This document shows positions 41,289 through 53,542 of a DNA stretch of 64,000 bases, in pieces (the stretch's first letter is position 1; each line of letters starts with the position of its first letter). A model generated the notes under the pieces. That model ran no database searches and had not been told where the DNA came from. It worked only from the letters and a program-made list of their open reading frames with translations. A program made the position numbers and the translations under genes. The stretch lies in the NCBI GenBank assembly GCA_024114885.1, contig CP099426.1, positions 2,046,001-2,110,000 on the forward strand. Reading direction: 5' to 3'. The DNA comes from Septoria linicola. Lineage: Eukaryota; Ascomycota; Dothideomycetes; Mycosphaerellales; Mycosphaerellaceae.

Positions 41289-42950
41289 ATGTCGTCCTGG
41301 GCGAGAGACGTACTGAGCCGGCTGTTCTCAACCAAAAGTCGCAGTAGAGCAACAAGTGACACCACATCCAGCAAGACCAGACTCGCGACAACAAAGGAAG
41401 AACAGCAGGCCACAAGACGCAGTTCTCTGGCGACCGCCGCGGCCTTCCTGCGCAACGGCTCACGCAGCGGACCCAACGATACATCTGGAACTTCGACAAC
41501 GCATCGCCGTGCGGATAGTCAACCGGTCAGCGTTCCTTCAAAGGGTATCAGGCTTGGCCACGCTAGATCCAAGACCCAAGTCGATCCAATAACGAGGCTT
41601 CGAGATAGGGAAGCTCTTTTGACTGAGCACGATGATGGGCACATACAAGTCGCCACGTTCTCGTCAGTCGTGGCAGAGCACATTCAAGCAGCCACGCAGC
41701 ACGCTTTGAGCCACGTCGACGAAGCAACATTTCTGGCGCATGATCCTACCATCGATTGGGAGCCTCCAACGTGGGAAGATCTTTGGAAAGAGCCGGCTCG
41801 AAGCATGAGAACATATTCGAACAGCCGGCTTTCCAGTTTCGCGTGGACACCCAAGAAGATCAACGACAGCAGCGAATCGCGCGGCAGGTTCGGTAGACGT
41901 ACTCGATCCGTCAGTCGCAAATCCAGTTTCGGTGACCTGCGAAGCTCCGCACAGCCCCAACACGAGAGCTCGAGCTCTGACACTGAGATTCTCCTGAAAG
42001 GTGGAGTCCCTGCAACTCGCTCACAACGTGTGAAAAGGTCAAGTCTCCAGAAAGAGTTGCCTGCACTGCCTCAGGCCAGTTCCGAGAACCCAGCTACACT
42101 TCCTTCGAGCTACTTGCAGGAAAATGCTGCCCGCAATGCAAGGATCCTGAGATCTTTACAAGATGACGGCATTCTAGACTTGACCGACACTGAAGACACG
42201 CACACAGCAGTCATCTGGTCTCCAGCAGTGACCCATGAGAAACGTGTGATTCAGCCAATCGAGGTGATTCAGCACGCCGTGTCTCGAGATGTGCACAACC
42301 ATCATATCATAAACCGTGTTCTTCCTGTCGTGGACTTGCAAGTCCTTCCAGCACGGCACTTCATGCCAGATGGTCGAGGAGGTTATGTTGAGATCTCAGA
42401 AGAGGACATCCCTGGTGGCAAACCAGATCGACTAGACGAGCTGATCGCCGGCGCGATATCAAAATCTCCCATCAAGCATGAAGGCGGCATGTCTCCTCCC
42501 AAATTGTCTAGCCGACCACGGGAAGACAAGAGCCGTCGCAGGGAGCATGTCAGCCAAGAGGGCAATCTTCAGACAGAGCAATGGTGGTTGCATGCCCCAG
42601 AAATAACCATGCCCCTACCGCCGCATCACACTCAGCTTGATGTCGCGCTCACAGAAAGAGTCTCGTCGCAGAAGCCCCAATTTGTGCAACAGACTGTCCC
42701 AGACCACGCTGCGATAGGTCTGGCCGGAGTGCGAGCGCAACATCGATCCTTCCAATATCGCACTCCGGATGGCTTGCCGTCCTGGACAGCCATCACTACC
42801 GAGACAGAACTACCGCCACAGTCTGCAGCTCATGCGCCAGTGGCTGCAGCTGCTTCCGAGAAGGTCGCTACACCTCAAGGGCGCCCACAAGCTATTCATA
42901 CCATTCTGCCCATCCACGTGGCACACGGGAACGCGAGCACAGCCTTGTAA
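41289..42950 (+). CDS. conserved fungal protein with VH-N-H / LPARHF motif, unknown function
   Basis: Single-exon, 553 residues; first ATG of the frame is at 41289 (MSSWARDVLSRLF). Residues 1-110 and 170-260 are Ser/Arg-rich and disordered. A middle segment reads FLAHDPTIDWEPPTWEDLWKEP. Around residues 310-390 is the conserved part: VTHEKRVIQPIEVIQHAVSRD, VHNHHIINRVLPVVDLQVLPARHF, GGYVEISEED. I recall fungal relatives with the same motif and no assigned role. The VTHE...RDVHNHH segment resembles VTHE...DREVHQDHYH in the allergen-type protein transcribed divergently 362 bp away, so the pair may derive from an old duplication or share a partner. Confidence 0.75.
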   Translation: MSSWARDVLSRLFSTKSRSRATSDTTSSKTRLATTKEEQQATRRSSLATAAAFLRNGSRSGPNDTSGTSTTHRRADSQPVSVPSKGIRLGHARSKTQVDPITRLRDREALLTEHDDGHIQVATFSSVVAEHIQAATQHALSHVDEATFLAHDPTIDWEPPTWEDLWKEPARSMRTYSNSRLSSFAWTPKKINDSSESRGRFGRRTRSVSRKSSFGDLRSSAQPQHESSSSDTEILLKGGVPATRSQRVKRSSLQKELPALPQASSENPATLPSSYLQENAARNARILRSLQDDGILDLTDTEDTHTAVIWSPAVTHEKRVIQPIEVIQHAVSRDVHNHHIINRVLPVVDLQVLPARHFMPDGRGGYVEISEEDIPGGKPDRLDELIAGAISKSPIKHEGGMSPPKLSSRPREDKSRRREHVSQEGNLQTEQWWLHAPEITMPLPPHHTQLDVALTERVSSQKPQFVQQTVPDHAAIGLAGVRAQHRSFQYRTPDGLPSWTAITTETELPPQSAAHAPVAAAASEKVATPQGRPQAIHTILPIHVAHGNASTAL

Positions 42951-43390
42951 CAGAACTGCATATTCTACACGCGAGCGAGTTGGCGTTCGTCGAAGTGGTG
43001 CTGGAAAGCCTGAAAGAGGATATTGGAGGCTTGCAGCAGGCGTACAGGAAGTTGGAACGATACTCGTGGTTGTTAGGCTCGGCAGGTGAAACGTAGTGTA
43101 TGGATGGCTAGTCACATATCGTCGCGTAAGCAAATATTGCTGTTCGTGTACCAGTGCCTTTGCGCAAGACCTGGAAGTGTTGTGGACGGGACGAAGGTGA
43201 GTTGAGCGGGAGAGTTGGTCAACCGATCTCGGAGCAGCTCGGGCCGAGTGACCAAGCCGAAAACATTGGAACTACTCATTTCTACGGCAGGGACAAGATG
43301 TGAAGTCGTAAAGTCATCGATTAATGCTCTGTCTATAATATCGGTGCTCATTCATTCATCACATGCTATGCTATACCTCGCCTCCTTCAC

Positions 43391-44718
43391 CTAGAGTAGA
43401 TCGAAATGTCCTCCTTGCTTCTTGCAAGCCGAGACCGATGCAGTCGGCTTGACTTTTGTTGTATACGTCCAAGTGACTGCCATCGTCCTGGTCGTCGTGA
43501 CAGTGGTATAACCAATCTTTGTAATAGTCTTGGTCTTGGCAGGGAGTGTCGTGCTAATGGTCTTCGTGCCAGACTTGACAGTCTGAGGTGGATCGGTGAT
43601 GGTCGCAGTGAAAGTGGTCAATTGCACTTCCGATACAGTCAATACAGGGGCCGTGACAGTTGTGGTTGCATTGACGACGTCAGGAGCTTGGACGTAGACT
43701 GTTGGAGCGTCGGGAGAGCGCTTGGCCAATTCTGCTTCGCGGGCAAGGCGGGCTTTGAGTGCTTGCGAGCTTTCGATGCGTTTGCGGAGGTTCTCGATGG
43801 GAATCAAGCTGTCCGTTCGCTTGCCCTTGGAGACTGTGATAGTCAAGCCCTTTGGTATTGGTATGATAGTTGGCAAGATGCGACACTTTGGATCGTGCTG
43901 GCCAGGTCGTGGAGGGACTGTGCAGGTCGGAACCACTGTCTTGGTGATCTTGACTTGTGTCTTGGTCCAGCGGTTGATCGTGCGGGTCAGCCATTTCGTG
44001 CTTGTGATGGTCTTTGCCTTGGGTGTGACGGTAATAGTCCGGGTCGCAGCAGGTATCGTGATGGTCGACTTGTTAGGCACCGAAGTCGTGGTCTTGATAG
44101 TTGAGGTAGCTGGGCAGAAGTCAGTATGGAATCATTTCCTGCGTCGAACGAGTACTCACTCTGAACAGTCGTGATGGGAGTGGTGGTTTCAGTATATGTG
44201 ACAGTTGAGGTTGTCGTAGAGGTAGTCGGTACTCCGACAGTGAGTGTGAAGTCGCGCTGCCAGCCGAAAGGCGAACCATCCCCATTGTTGCCGATGACTA
44301 AGACGGACCACGAGCCAGAAGTCATCTCGCTCTTCGCGATTGGGCAGGTAGACATTTGATTCGTCAGAGCAGGTGTAGTTGGCACACCAGTACACTCGAC
44401 TTGGTCACCGGTCTCGTTGTTGACGAGCAGAACGTATGCTGAAGTGTCTGGAACACAATGCTCGAATTGGGAGACAACGGTAAAACTTTCTGTTATCCTT
44501 GAGTCGATGAAGTAGGACCCGCCATTCTGAAAATCAATGCCATAACTGTAGCAGACGCTATCCTCGTCGTACTCGAAGTCGTCATCGTTCGACTGTCGTC
44601 TGTTCAGCACGTTTGCTGCTATGCTTCGATCGGCCTGGATGTCCTGGACACGCTGTGCGCGTGCAGATACTGCAAGACAGGCTGCCGCGGCCACAAGCAG
44701 GAATGGGCGGGTAAGCAT
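43391..44718 (-). CDS. secreted fungal wall-associated protein with Thr-rich stalk
   Basis: Two exons: 44160-44718 and 43391-44109; 50-nt intron (GTGAGT, CCCAG). Product 425 residues. Signal peptide RPFLLVAAAACLAVSARA. The first domain (about 50-165) reads DSVCYSYGIDFQNGGSYFIDSR, FTVVSQFEHC, DTSAYVLLVNNETGDQVEC, TCPIAKSEMTSGSWSVLVIGNNGDGSPFGWQRDF: a conserved unnamed ectodomain of ascomycete secreted proteins. It is followed by Thr/Lys-rich repeats (TTSTVTYTETTTP, TITVTPKAKTITS, TITKIGYTTVTTT) and a central KRSPDAP site that could be Kex2-cut. No GPI signal. Probably wall-bound through O-mannosylated Thr regions. Convergent with the gene at 41289-42950. Confidence 0.82.
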
Positions 44719-46841
44719 ATTAGCCTATGTCGTGGATCCAAGCTAAAAAAGATATTGTACTCTAAGGGCTAGAAAGGTGAAGTCTGAGATGTTTTTCAGG
44801 TCCAGCGGCATCGATAGAGGTATAAGGCATGATACTGATCGCACCGAAAGCACTTTCCGAGTGAGGATCAGTGTGGTCGGAACAGCTCATTCATCTTGGC
44901 GTCATCCAGCCCTATACGGGTGGAGGCATGGCAGTGCAGCGTCCAACAATACATGCTTCCGGTCGGCTTCGATCGCATGGCTCGCCATGTGGTCGGACAT
45001 TTACGTGAGCAAGACTGGCTCGAGCACCGCTACTGCATGACAATGGATCCAGCAGTGCGTTCCCATCGATCCACAAGCGGTCAACAGTGTCATGGATCGC
45101 GATGGAAGTCGGAGTGAGCAATGACTTCTCTGTGACGGTTACACCAAAGCTGGTTGTATGGCAGTACCAGGAATAGACAAGGTTCCAAGAGCATGATGGA
45201 TGTAGCAAAGTCTTTCCAGCACAAGAAGTGCGGGCAGCGGCAGTAATCAATGGTGTGGTAAGTATAGCGCGTCTCGGGCTGGAGCGCGTCTCGCTCATTG
45301 GACAGCTTGCGGTCCGACCTTAGAATGTAGCAGTTATGCTTCCTTCGTAGCGAGACTGTGCAGAATGCCTATCTCGCTTCGGTCTACGGCGGTGCGATCA
45401 TAGCAAGGTCTGTGGCCTTGCACATGGGGCGCAGGCGGTACAGCGTGGCCTCCGCGGCAGGATCTGCCCAGCAGTGATGTTCTCGTGCATGAGACCATAG
45501 CCGCATCCGAGAAATACCAGGATGAGAAGAGGCGTCGAAGGCTCTGAATGTCTAGGATCATAATTTTGTCAGCCATCTGAGTTCCTGCCTTTGTACGTCC
45601 TCAAGACGATACGACAGGCGGAACGACACGCCTAAGCACATCGGAGGTTTCATGACTCTGCCGCCCGTGTCAGCAATGGTGATACCGGTGTGATGAGATG
45701 GCGGCTGTGTGCAACATCGCAAGGCATGCCAAGGACGAATGCACATCAATATCTCACTGCAGCATCGGAGGGACTACTGTGCAGTAGCGTCGCGCATGCG
45801 CGCCGTTGCTGATGTTCAGACCAGCATGTCCGATGACATGAAGTGGTAGCGAAAGGAAGAGGAGAGGTAGCGAATGACGAAGTCGCTAGCCCCGCCAAGA
45901 AGTTGTCCGTGCCGATAATAGACATGTCGACAGGGGTAGGTTGGTCAACGTCACGATATTCTTCTGCGAAGGAGTTCAACAATTGTGTCCTCTACGAGCA
46001 AATGCAAGGGTTACCGGTGGTCTACCGAGTCGCCCACTTCCTTCGCTATCGCGATTGTCTGCTGATACTTGTCCCCGTGCGCGAGCTGATGCAAGGACAT
46101 AATCTACTTTTCGTGCCTAAGCGCCTGGCCCACTTCCAGGAGAAGCGCGACGATATTGCTATAGCGATGATCGGACCCGGCAGGCTGTACAGACACTTTA
46201 CAGCGGGAGCGGTCACTTCATCTGGTTGAACAAAATCTGGTGCCCACGATGATGTGCAACTACGACCATTCTCTTAAAGTTCCATAGCACTCAGCGGATG
46301 CTACGCGATGTTGCACCGCATGGCTCCCCACAGAGCCGGGAGTCTATGACAGCAGGTTTATAAAACGCAATGGGTGGCGGTGAGCATGCACTGCGTTTTT
46401 GCGCAGTATGCAATATTTAGACGCATTCTCATGCATTCCGTGCTGGCCCTAGCACCTTGCTGTGTGGAGCCTCAAGCGGCTCTCCAGGAAGGCGTCACGC
46501 AGCAGCTGGCGGCATGTGCGCGTGCCTACTGATGATCTGCAGTCACACTTGGTTCTTGTGAGTAGCTGAGGTTGCTTGAACATAGCCAGATCTGGTAAGG
46601 CCAAGCACTACCAAGCAACACGCTGCTCGTCAGCTTTTGATACTTCGCGCCATGCTTGCAAGGTCGTAAAATCGAGTCACGAAGTTGCGAGAGGGTTGAG
46701 GCTGCGTACAGTCATGTGCGTGCCGCCCAGGCTGAACCGCCGGTCACCCCGACGCCTCTTCGTAGCCACGGGTGGATGTCAATGGTACCTCTTCCCAGCG
46801 CGGAGTGGCTATCTTGAGAAAGCAAATGATGCTGACATAGG
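44719..46841. other. 2.1-kb intergenic region, no supported gene
   Basis: Many short open frames on both strands, none with a recognisable motif, splice structure or sustained protein-like composition (longest about 128 codons). A small hairpin-forming run ACTGCG-TTTTT-G-CGCAGT is near 46398-46415. The right end is the laccase promoter. Confidence 0.5.
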
Positions 46842-46847
46842 TATAAA
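46842..46847 (+). promoter_or_regulatory. TATA box of the laccase gene
   Basis: TATAAA in GGTATAAAGGG lies 90 bp before the ATG at 46932 and 30 bp before the ATG at 46872. With transcription usually starting about 30 bp or more after TATA, the upstream ATG would fall at or before the start site, which supports 46932 as the true start. Confidence 0.6.
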
Positions 46848-46931
46848 GGGCTGGTTCAAGGAGGCGTTCTAATGCTAGACCTTCCGACAGCATACGGAAT
46901 AGAAGCTACACTACAGCTTGCTGCTAGCATC

Positions 46932-48941
46932 ATGAGATCTTCTACCATCACCTTTGTCCTTGGAGCACTGGGCTTCCTCACTCCAGGGCTTTGCAATCCT
47001 GTTCCGGAGCCGCTCGAGTTCCTTAACGAATATGGAGCACTTGAAGTGATCGATCCCTATGCTTCTGATGCACTCGTGCGCAGAACGCCACAGACTAGTG
47101 GGGACACAGCTTGCAAGAATGGCGCAAACACGAGAGCCTGCTGGTCAAATGGCTTCACTATTTCGACCGACTTTGATGCAAAGTCTCCTAATACAGGCCG
47201 CGATGTTGTCTACAATCTTGAGATCACAAATACTACAGCAGCCCCAGATGGGTACAACAGATTGGTCATGGCTATCAATGGCCAGATTCGTCAGTCTTCT
47301 ACAAGTTTCCGAAGTTCGCATATCGCTAATCAAGACTCAGCCGGCCCAACGCTCTATGCAGAATGGGGCGATCGGATGATCATTAATGTCAAGAACTCGC
47401 TACAGCACAATGGAACGTCCATGCACTGGCACGGTCTTCGACAGCTCAACACTTGTCAGCACGATGGAGTGAACGGCATCACCGAGTGTCCCATAGCACC
47501 TGGTCAGACGAAGCAATATATTATTCGATGCACTCAGCATGGCACCAGCTGGTACCACTCGCACTAGTAAGAGGCCAGATGATATCCTTTCGTGCAGCTG
47601 AATCGTATGAATCGTATATGCTAATTATTACAGTTCTGCTCAATATGCAGACGGAGTCGTCGGAGCGATTGTCATTAATGGACCTGCGACCAGCAACTAT
47701 GATTCGGATCTTGGCACGATGACATTCACAGACTGGTTCGAGCAAACCGCTTTCTTTAACAACGTTCGCGCCCTCCACAGTACTACCGGGCCACCAGAGC
47801 CCGAGTCTGGACTCATCAACGGCACCATGCGCCGTGACGACGGCAGCGGAGCATACCACGTCACAAAAGTCACCAAAGGCAAACGCTTCCGGCTCCGGCT
47901 CATCAATGTCGGCGTAGACAACCACTTCCACATCTCCATCGACCAGCACAACTTCACAGTAATCACTTCTGATTTCGTCCCCATCAAACCCTACGTCACC
48001 AAATCCGTCTCCCTCCAGATCGGCCAGCGCGCTGACATTATCATCAAAGCCGACCAAGCCGTAGGCAACTACTGGCTCCGCGCAGACATCGGCACAGCAT
48101 GTGGCCGCAACGCAATGGCCGGCCGCCTCCTCAGCATAATCCGTTACGATGGCGCACCAGTAGCTAACCCAACCCAAGCCACATCCGAGATCACAAAATC
48201 CACAGCATGCTATGACGAGACCGTCCGACCATACGTCAACAACACAGTCCCCAGCTCCGAGTTCGCCGCAGCAGTCAGCAACATCGAACTCGACTTCAAC
48301 TCCACCACCACAGCCTCTGGCGGCGCTCTTGTTCAATGGCTCATCGACGGCTCCGACATGCTCGTTGACTGGTCGAACCCCACTCTCGGCGACGTCCTGC
48401 AGCAAAACTACACTTTCGAAAACAAAGACAACGTCATCGAAATCGTGCAACAGCCCAATAAATGGACATTCTGGGTCATCCAGACCAAACAAGGAGATTT
48501 CGTCAATTTGCCTCATCCGATCCACTTACACGGTCATGACTTTTATGTCATGGGTTCTGGAGCAGGTCTGTGGGATGGCTCGACAGCAGGACTGACATTT
48601 GAGAATCCTCCTCGACGGGATACGGCGACATTACCTGCGGGTGGATACCTAATTATCGGCTTTCCCGCGGACAATCCAGGAATGTGGTGAGTACAACCCG
48701 CACACAGACACGTAACCACGACAGCAGCACCATCCACTGACTTTGGAAAATCGCTAGGTTGATGCACTGTCACATACCCTGGCACGTCGGTGCAGGCCTG
48801 AGCCTCCAATTCCTCGAGAGAAAATCCGAAATCGCATCTGCGCTGGGCAATTTGGGCGATTATCAGAAAACTTGTGATAGTTGGCGGACGTGGTGGAATG
48901 GACCGGATAGGATTTATGGGATGGATGATTCGGGGTTGTAG
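46932..48941 (+). CDS. ascomycete laccase (multicopper oxidase)
   Basis: Four exons: 46932-47289, 47341-47566, 47634-48686, 48758-48941; introns of 51, 67 and 71 nt (GTCAGT, GTAAGA, GTGAGT). Product 606 residues. I chose ATG 46932 because it begins the signal peptide MRSSTITFVLGALGFLTPGLC; the in-frame ATG at 46872 adds 20 residues before it. Copper ligands: HWHG, HSHYSAQY, HPIHLHGHDF, HCHIPWHVGAGLSLQ. GPTLYAEWGD appears only after intron 1 is removed. The C-terminus ends DSGL, the processed plug of asco-laccases that blocks the trinuclear channel. Secreted; oxidises phenols with O2 to water (lignin, melanin or phenolic detoxification). No pigment cluster genes are next to it. Confidence 0.95.
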
Positions 48942-49458
48942 AGAGGGTATGAGGGGATGGTGTGTGTTGTTAGTGTATTCAGAATGAGGACGAGAGATTT
49001 GAACGCTGGAACGAAATTGCCTACTTACGTTGTCAGCTCGCGCCTTCCCGGATTCATTGACGTGCTTCCACTGGATATTTAAGGGGGACTTGATTGACGC
49101 GTGTGCTAGTGTAAAATGACAGGCAGGCAACAACAGACCACAATGAAAGACTGACATCGCACGCGGTCCAGAACGGAGACAGGCACCAGCGTCTAATTTA
49201 ATACTCATTCATTCCTATCATTACAAAGTCATCAGACTAAAGCGCTGAGCTGCGAGTAACGCAGTCTCAATCATGTTCCAATATATCACAGGCGTCCATC
49301 CTGCAGCTTGCTCGTCAATATACTTTGTTGACCCCAATCATAGCACCGTCAATACGTGCGATATTCATAACGTCGTGTCAATCTTTCATTGCGCGAAACC
49401 TCCATTAAAGCACGACAATGCGGTGCAACCTCTCGTCAACCATATTCGTTCGCGTCCT

Positions 49459-52400
49459 TCAATCTGAATCAAGATCAATGACTTCAACAGTTCTGGCCGT
49501 CTGGAGAGAAGACCTAGCCTTCTTCGCTACCGGATGAGCATGGGACAGCTCGACCTCTGATACTGGAGTCATAGCCTCGCTGCGCGTATCTGGTGTATCC
49601 TCAGCAGCGGGGGCCAGGCCCGGGCCAGTGGATTCTTCCGAGTCGTTGAGATATTCATCGTACTCCTCCTGGATGCGACTACGCTCCCGCGCGATGGCGT
49701 CGGCATCGTTAGGATCCGACTGCATGCGCTCAATGCAGAGTGGGCACTCGATGAAGTATGCCTGCGCAATCTTGCCAAAGTTTCTCATCTCAAATTCGGG
49801 AAGAGTATCGCCAACAAGCTTGACGGTGTCCCAATCTAGGCAATCTTCGCAGAAGCCATTCTCACACCAACGGCATCTGTAGACCATGCCTCCAACATCA
49901 CCAGTCTTGCCACCGCAGTCGCGGCATTCGTGCTGAGGGCAATGGAATTGGAGAGGTGACTTCATCTTGGCCTGCCAACCCTTGTCGAGACAACGACTGT
50001 GATATGCTCGAGGACAGCCAGAGCATGTGTAGATCTCACCGCCGTCCCAGCAGCACTGACAGAATTCCTGATGTTGGATCGGCGGCTTCTTTTCCTTCTT
50101 GTACTCGGCAAGACGTGGGTCCTTACCAGCGAATGTTGGAACAGCTTCCCAGTCGGCGCAATTCAACGACTCCTTATTGATCATGAAGCCATCGATCTCC
50201 ACAGTCGTGTTCTTGCCGGCTCGACGGCCAGCACGATTGAGATCGCTAGCCTCCACAATCTTCTTCTCGAGCTCCTTCTGATGCTTCTTGCCCTCAAACA
50301 CTGCGGTCTCCACTTTTTCCATGGTGTTGAGCCACTTTTGTTCATCAATTTCCTCGCCCTTGACATGATCATCCTCCAGAGCATCAAGTGGCTTATCCTT
50401 ACACTTCTCACAGGTAGTTGCCCAGTCCCATGAGAGAAGCTCGGTTACCGGAACTTCTGGACGCGCCAATGTCTGTGCGCCACGACGCAGCAGCGATTGC
50501 AAAGATGCTGTGTCTAGATGAGGAGCATCATCATCGATGGCAGCTCGCCCACTCGAGACACGCTTCCGCTTCTTGTCTGCAGTATTTTCCGAATGGATGT
50601 TGCGCATACTCTCGGTGATCTTTGCCGAGAGGTACAGTTTCTTCCTGATGCGTCCCATCATCTGCTCCTCGACCGTGCCAGATGTGCAAAGCTTGTAAAT
50701 AGTGACCTTCTCCGTCTGACCTATACGATGCGCTCTGGCCTCTGCCTGCACAGTCACCTGAGGATTCCAGTCCTCGTCAAGGAACACTACATCCGTGGCA
50801 GAGGTCAAATTGATGCCCAAGCCACCTGCACGCGTCGACAGGAGCATGACCTTGTAGTCGCTGTCCATGTTATTGAACAGTCGAATGCTCAGGTTGCGTT
50901 GGGCTCGAGATGTGCCTCCGTCTAGGCGGGCAAACTTGAAGGGACCTGTGCTGGTATTCGCGCCTTTGGTGTAGAACAGCTCCTCGCACAAGTTCAGCAT
51001 GCTCGTGAACCCAGAAAAGATGAGTACCTTCTTGCCCTGCTTGATCGCAAGCTCATCGATCAGCTTATCGAGGACCAGGAACTTGCTACTCGCATGCTTG
51101 ACGTGGTCGCCGATGTCGTAGTGTGGCGGTGCAGCTCCAGGTAGCAGATATGGGTGGTTGCAGGCCTTGCGCAATTGCATGAGCAGGTTCATGAGCTTCT
51201 TCCACGTACCGCTCTGCTTGTCCGTTTCCTGACTCTGCATAGCTTGCTCCATGATAGCCTTCGACTCAGCCCATACGCCAGTGGTGTCCACGTCCTCAGC
51301 CTTGGTGAGAGCGGCTCCAGCCTCTTCGAGTAAGGCGAGCTGCGCATCGTTGGTCTCCTGCTTCAAAGCCTCGGCCTCCTTGTCTTGAGCGCCACTGAAC
51401 AGGTCAGAAAGTGTCGCATTGTCCGCGCGAGTCAAAAGTCGTGTGTACCAGAACCGCTGCATCGGTGTCAATGGTAAGTACAACAGCACTTCCTCTTTTG
51501 GCGGCAGCCCCAGGTTCACTTCAGGACTCGACTTCATGCGACGAAGCATGATCAGTTCTAGTAGGCGGCGAGCGTCGTCCATGAATGATGTCGACACAGT
51601 GCCTCTGGTCAGATCGAACGCCTTGCGAAAGGCATCGCCAGTGTCTAGTGTAAAGACTTCTGGGAAGAGCCAGTGTAGCAATGCCCATGCCTCCTTGAGG
51701 TTGTTCTGAAGCGGTGTTCCAGTGAGAAGCAGGCGATATTCGGCGCGAAGACTTTGTAGTGCTGAGGCAATGTCGGATTTATCGTTCTTGATCTTGTGGC
51801 CCTCGTCAAGCACGCAATACCGCCAGACAAAAGCACGCTTGAACCAGCCAGCTTCAGCGCAGAAAGTCTCATATGTGGTGATGAATAAGTCAATGCGGTC
51901 AGTCGACTTGTCATTCCCGTCAGATGCGGTCTTGCGCCGGACGCTCTCCTTCATGATGCGCTCGCGTTCTGTCTTTGGACCATGGAAACGGACGACGTTC
52001 AAGCCAGGAACCCACTTCTTGGCTTCAGCCATCCAAGAGGAGAGCACGCTCAGTGGGCACACGACTAAGTTTGGCCGATACTCACCAGAGGTCTGCTTGT
52101 TCTCCGTCAGGTACTGGAACAGGGATAGCGTCTGCAAAGTCTTGCCCAAGCCCATCTCGTCGCCTAGAATAGCAGACATGCCGTTGTTGTGCATGTAGAC
52201 GAGGAAAGAGAGTCCCTGGAGCTGATACGGCTTCATCACAGCCTTGATGCCTTTGGGCTGTTCGCTGAGCTCGACATAGTTAACATCTGCCTGTTGATCA
52301 CCTTCCTGCAGACGGGCAAGCTTCGAGATGTAGTTGTTCTCTGGCAGCAGTGGCTGAAAGAAGTCCTGATGTGCGAGCAGAAAAGCGTCACGCTTAGGCT

Positions 52401-53021
52401 TGGTGTGCAGGGCAATGTCTTGACGGACGAGGCTTCTGGCTGTCTCGCCACGCAGCTTCGTCTCACTTCCTGGGAAGGTGTCGGACTTGAGAAGGCGACC
52501 TTTGACTCTCTTCGTGGTCTTCTTTTCCTTTTGCACTTGAGCAGGGACGACTCGCGAATAGTCGACATTGCCACGACGAGACCTGGCTGGAAGCACTGGT
52601 TGCATAGCAACGGAGCCTCGCGGTACAGCTGGGAAGGTCAGCAATGTCAAAATGAGAAGCATCAGTGTCACTCACCGCGGATGGTGTCTTCAGAAGTCAG
52701 CTCGTCCTCACTGGCGTCGTCTTCGATGACCTCCATATCGTCCTGGTCGGCACTGTCAAAGCTTGATGTCGACCGTGGTGTGCTCTGGGCAGACGATTCG
52801 GGTGACTCTGCATAAGAGACAGTGGTGGCACCCCTCAAGCTGTGGCCGCCGACAGGTGAGCGGTCCATGACACTGACGGAGGTGTAACTTTTGCGTGCGC
52901 CGAACACTGATAGAAGATCTGACAGCTTGCTGGGCGACGCCTTGGGCACAATGGGTATTAGCTTGCGACGTTTGGGTGATGGAGTATCTGCCAGTTCGTC
53001 GAGGTCGATGACTTGGGGCAT
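49459..53021 (-). CDS. SNF2-family ATPase with C-terminal PHD finger
   Basis: Two exons: 52676-53021 and 49459-52628; 47-nt intron (GTGAGT, CCCAG). Product 1171 residues. The first 180 residues are polar with a basic KRRK near the start. The ATPase has YQLQGLSFLVYMHNNG, DEMGLGKTLQT (Walker A), VLDEGHKIKN (DEGH box), LLLTGTPLQNN, MLRRMKS, and in the second lobe KVLIFSGFTSML, LLSTRAGGLGINL, QAEARAHRIGQTEKV. After ~900 residues comes a zinc region: CQCCWDGGEIYTCSGCPRAYHSRCL (PHD), then CPQHECRDCGGKTGDVGGMVYRC and FCEDCLDW. Moves or edits nucleosomes; it is of the ISWI/CHD-like class but lacks chromodomains and SANT-SLIDE by eye. Divergent from a Clr2-like gene. Confidence 0.92.
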
Positions 53022-53542
53022 TCTGAGAAGTGAGGTCGACGTTTGGCGAGTGCCCGCTTTGTTCCGGATGGGTGCGTGAGTGATTGCCTATCGACCCGCC
53101 AGTGTTCACGCAGCAGTGGCGGAAGACAGGGATGAAAAGATGAAAAGTGTTTGCGAGGTATGCAGCCGGCTTGACCTGGACACGGTCACCAGACAACAAG
53201 TCCAAATGTTGCAGAATATTGCGAAAGTGCACAAGAGATGATCAACAGCAGGTCAATCAGTGAAATGGATGCCAATGGCTTGATGGAGTAAGATGCAGCG
53301 AATGTGCACGCGACGCGACGCCAGAGACACGCGACTTAGCGTGCAGTGGCTGACTGATCTGCACCGGGATCATTTTGAGCCTCATCGGACATGACCTGAG
53401 CTCTGTCTCACACACACACATGTGACATTACACTGCCCGCCCGCCGATGATGAGGTAGCGCAACACGTGCAGGAGGAGTTGTTGCGGCACCTCTTCTCCC
53501 ACAGCAGAATACTCAGTAGATCATTGATCTGCGCTCCACATC
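53022..53542. promoter_or_regulatory. bidirectional promoter between SNF2-PHD and Clr2-like genes
   Basis: 521 bp between the start codons. A (CA)n run lies near 53410-53421. No specific operator was identified. Confidence 0.45.

Noticed and set aside
44777..46229. Small genes between the wall protein and the laccase
   Set aside because: Several frames of 60-130 codons on both strands overlap each other, have no motif and no splice logic.
47521..48525. 334-codon minus-strand open frame
   Set aside because: Antisense of the laccase, Asp/Val/Gly-rich, exactly complementary to well-defined laccase codons.
46932..48941. Laccase as part of a melanin or polyketide cluster
   Set aside because: No polyketide synthase, scytalone dehydratase, reductase or cluster regulator lies in the neighbouring sequence.
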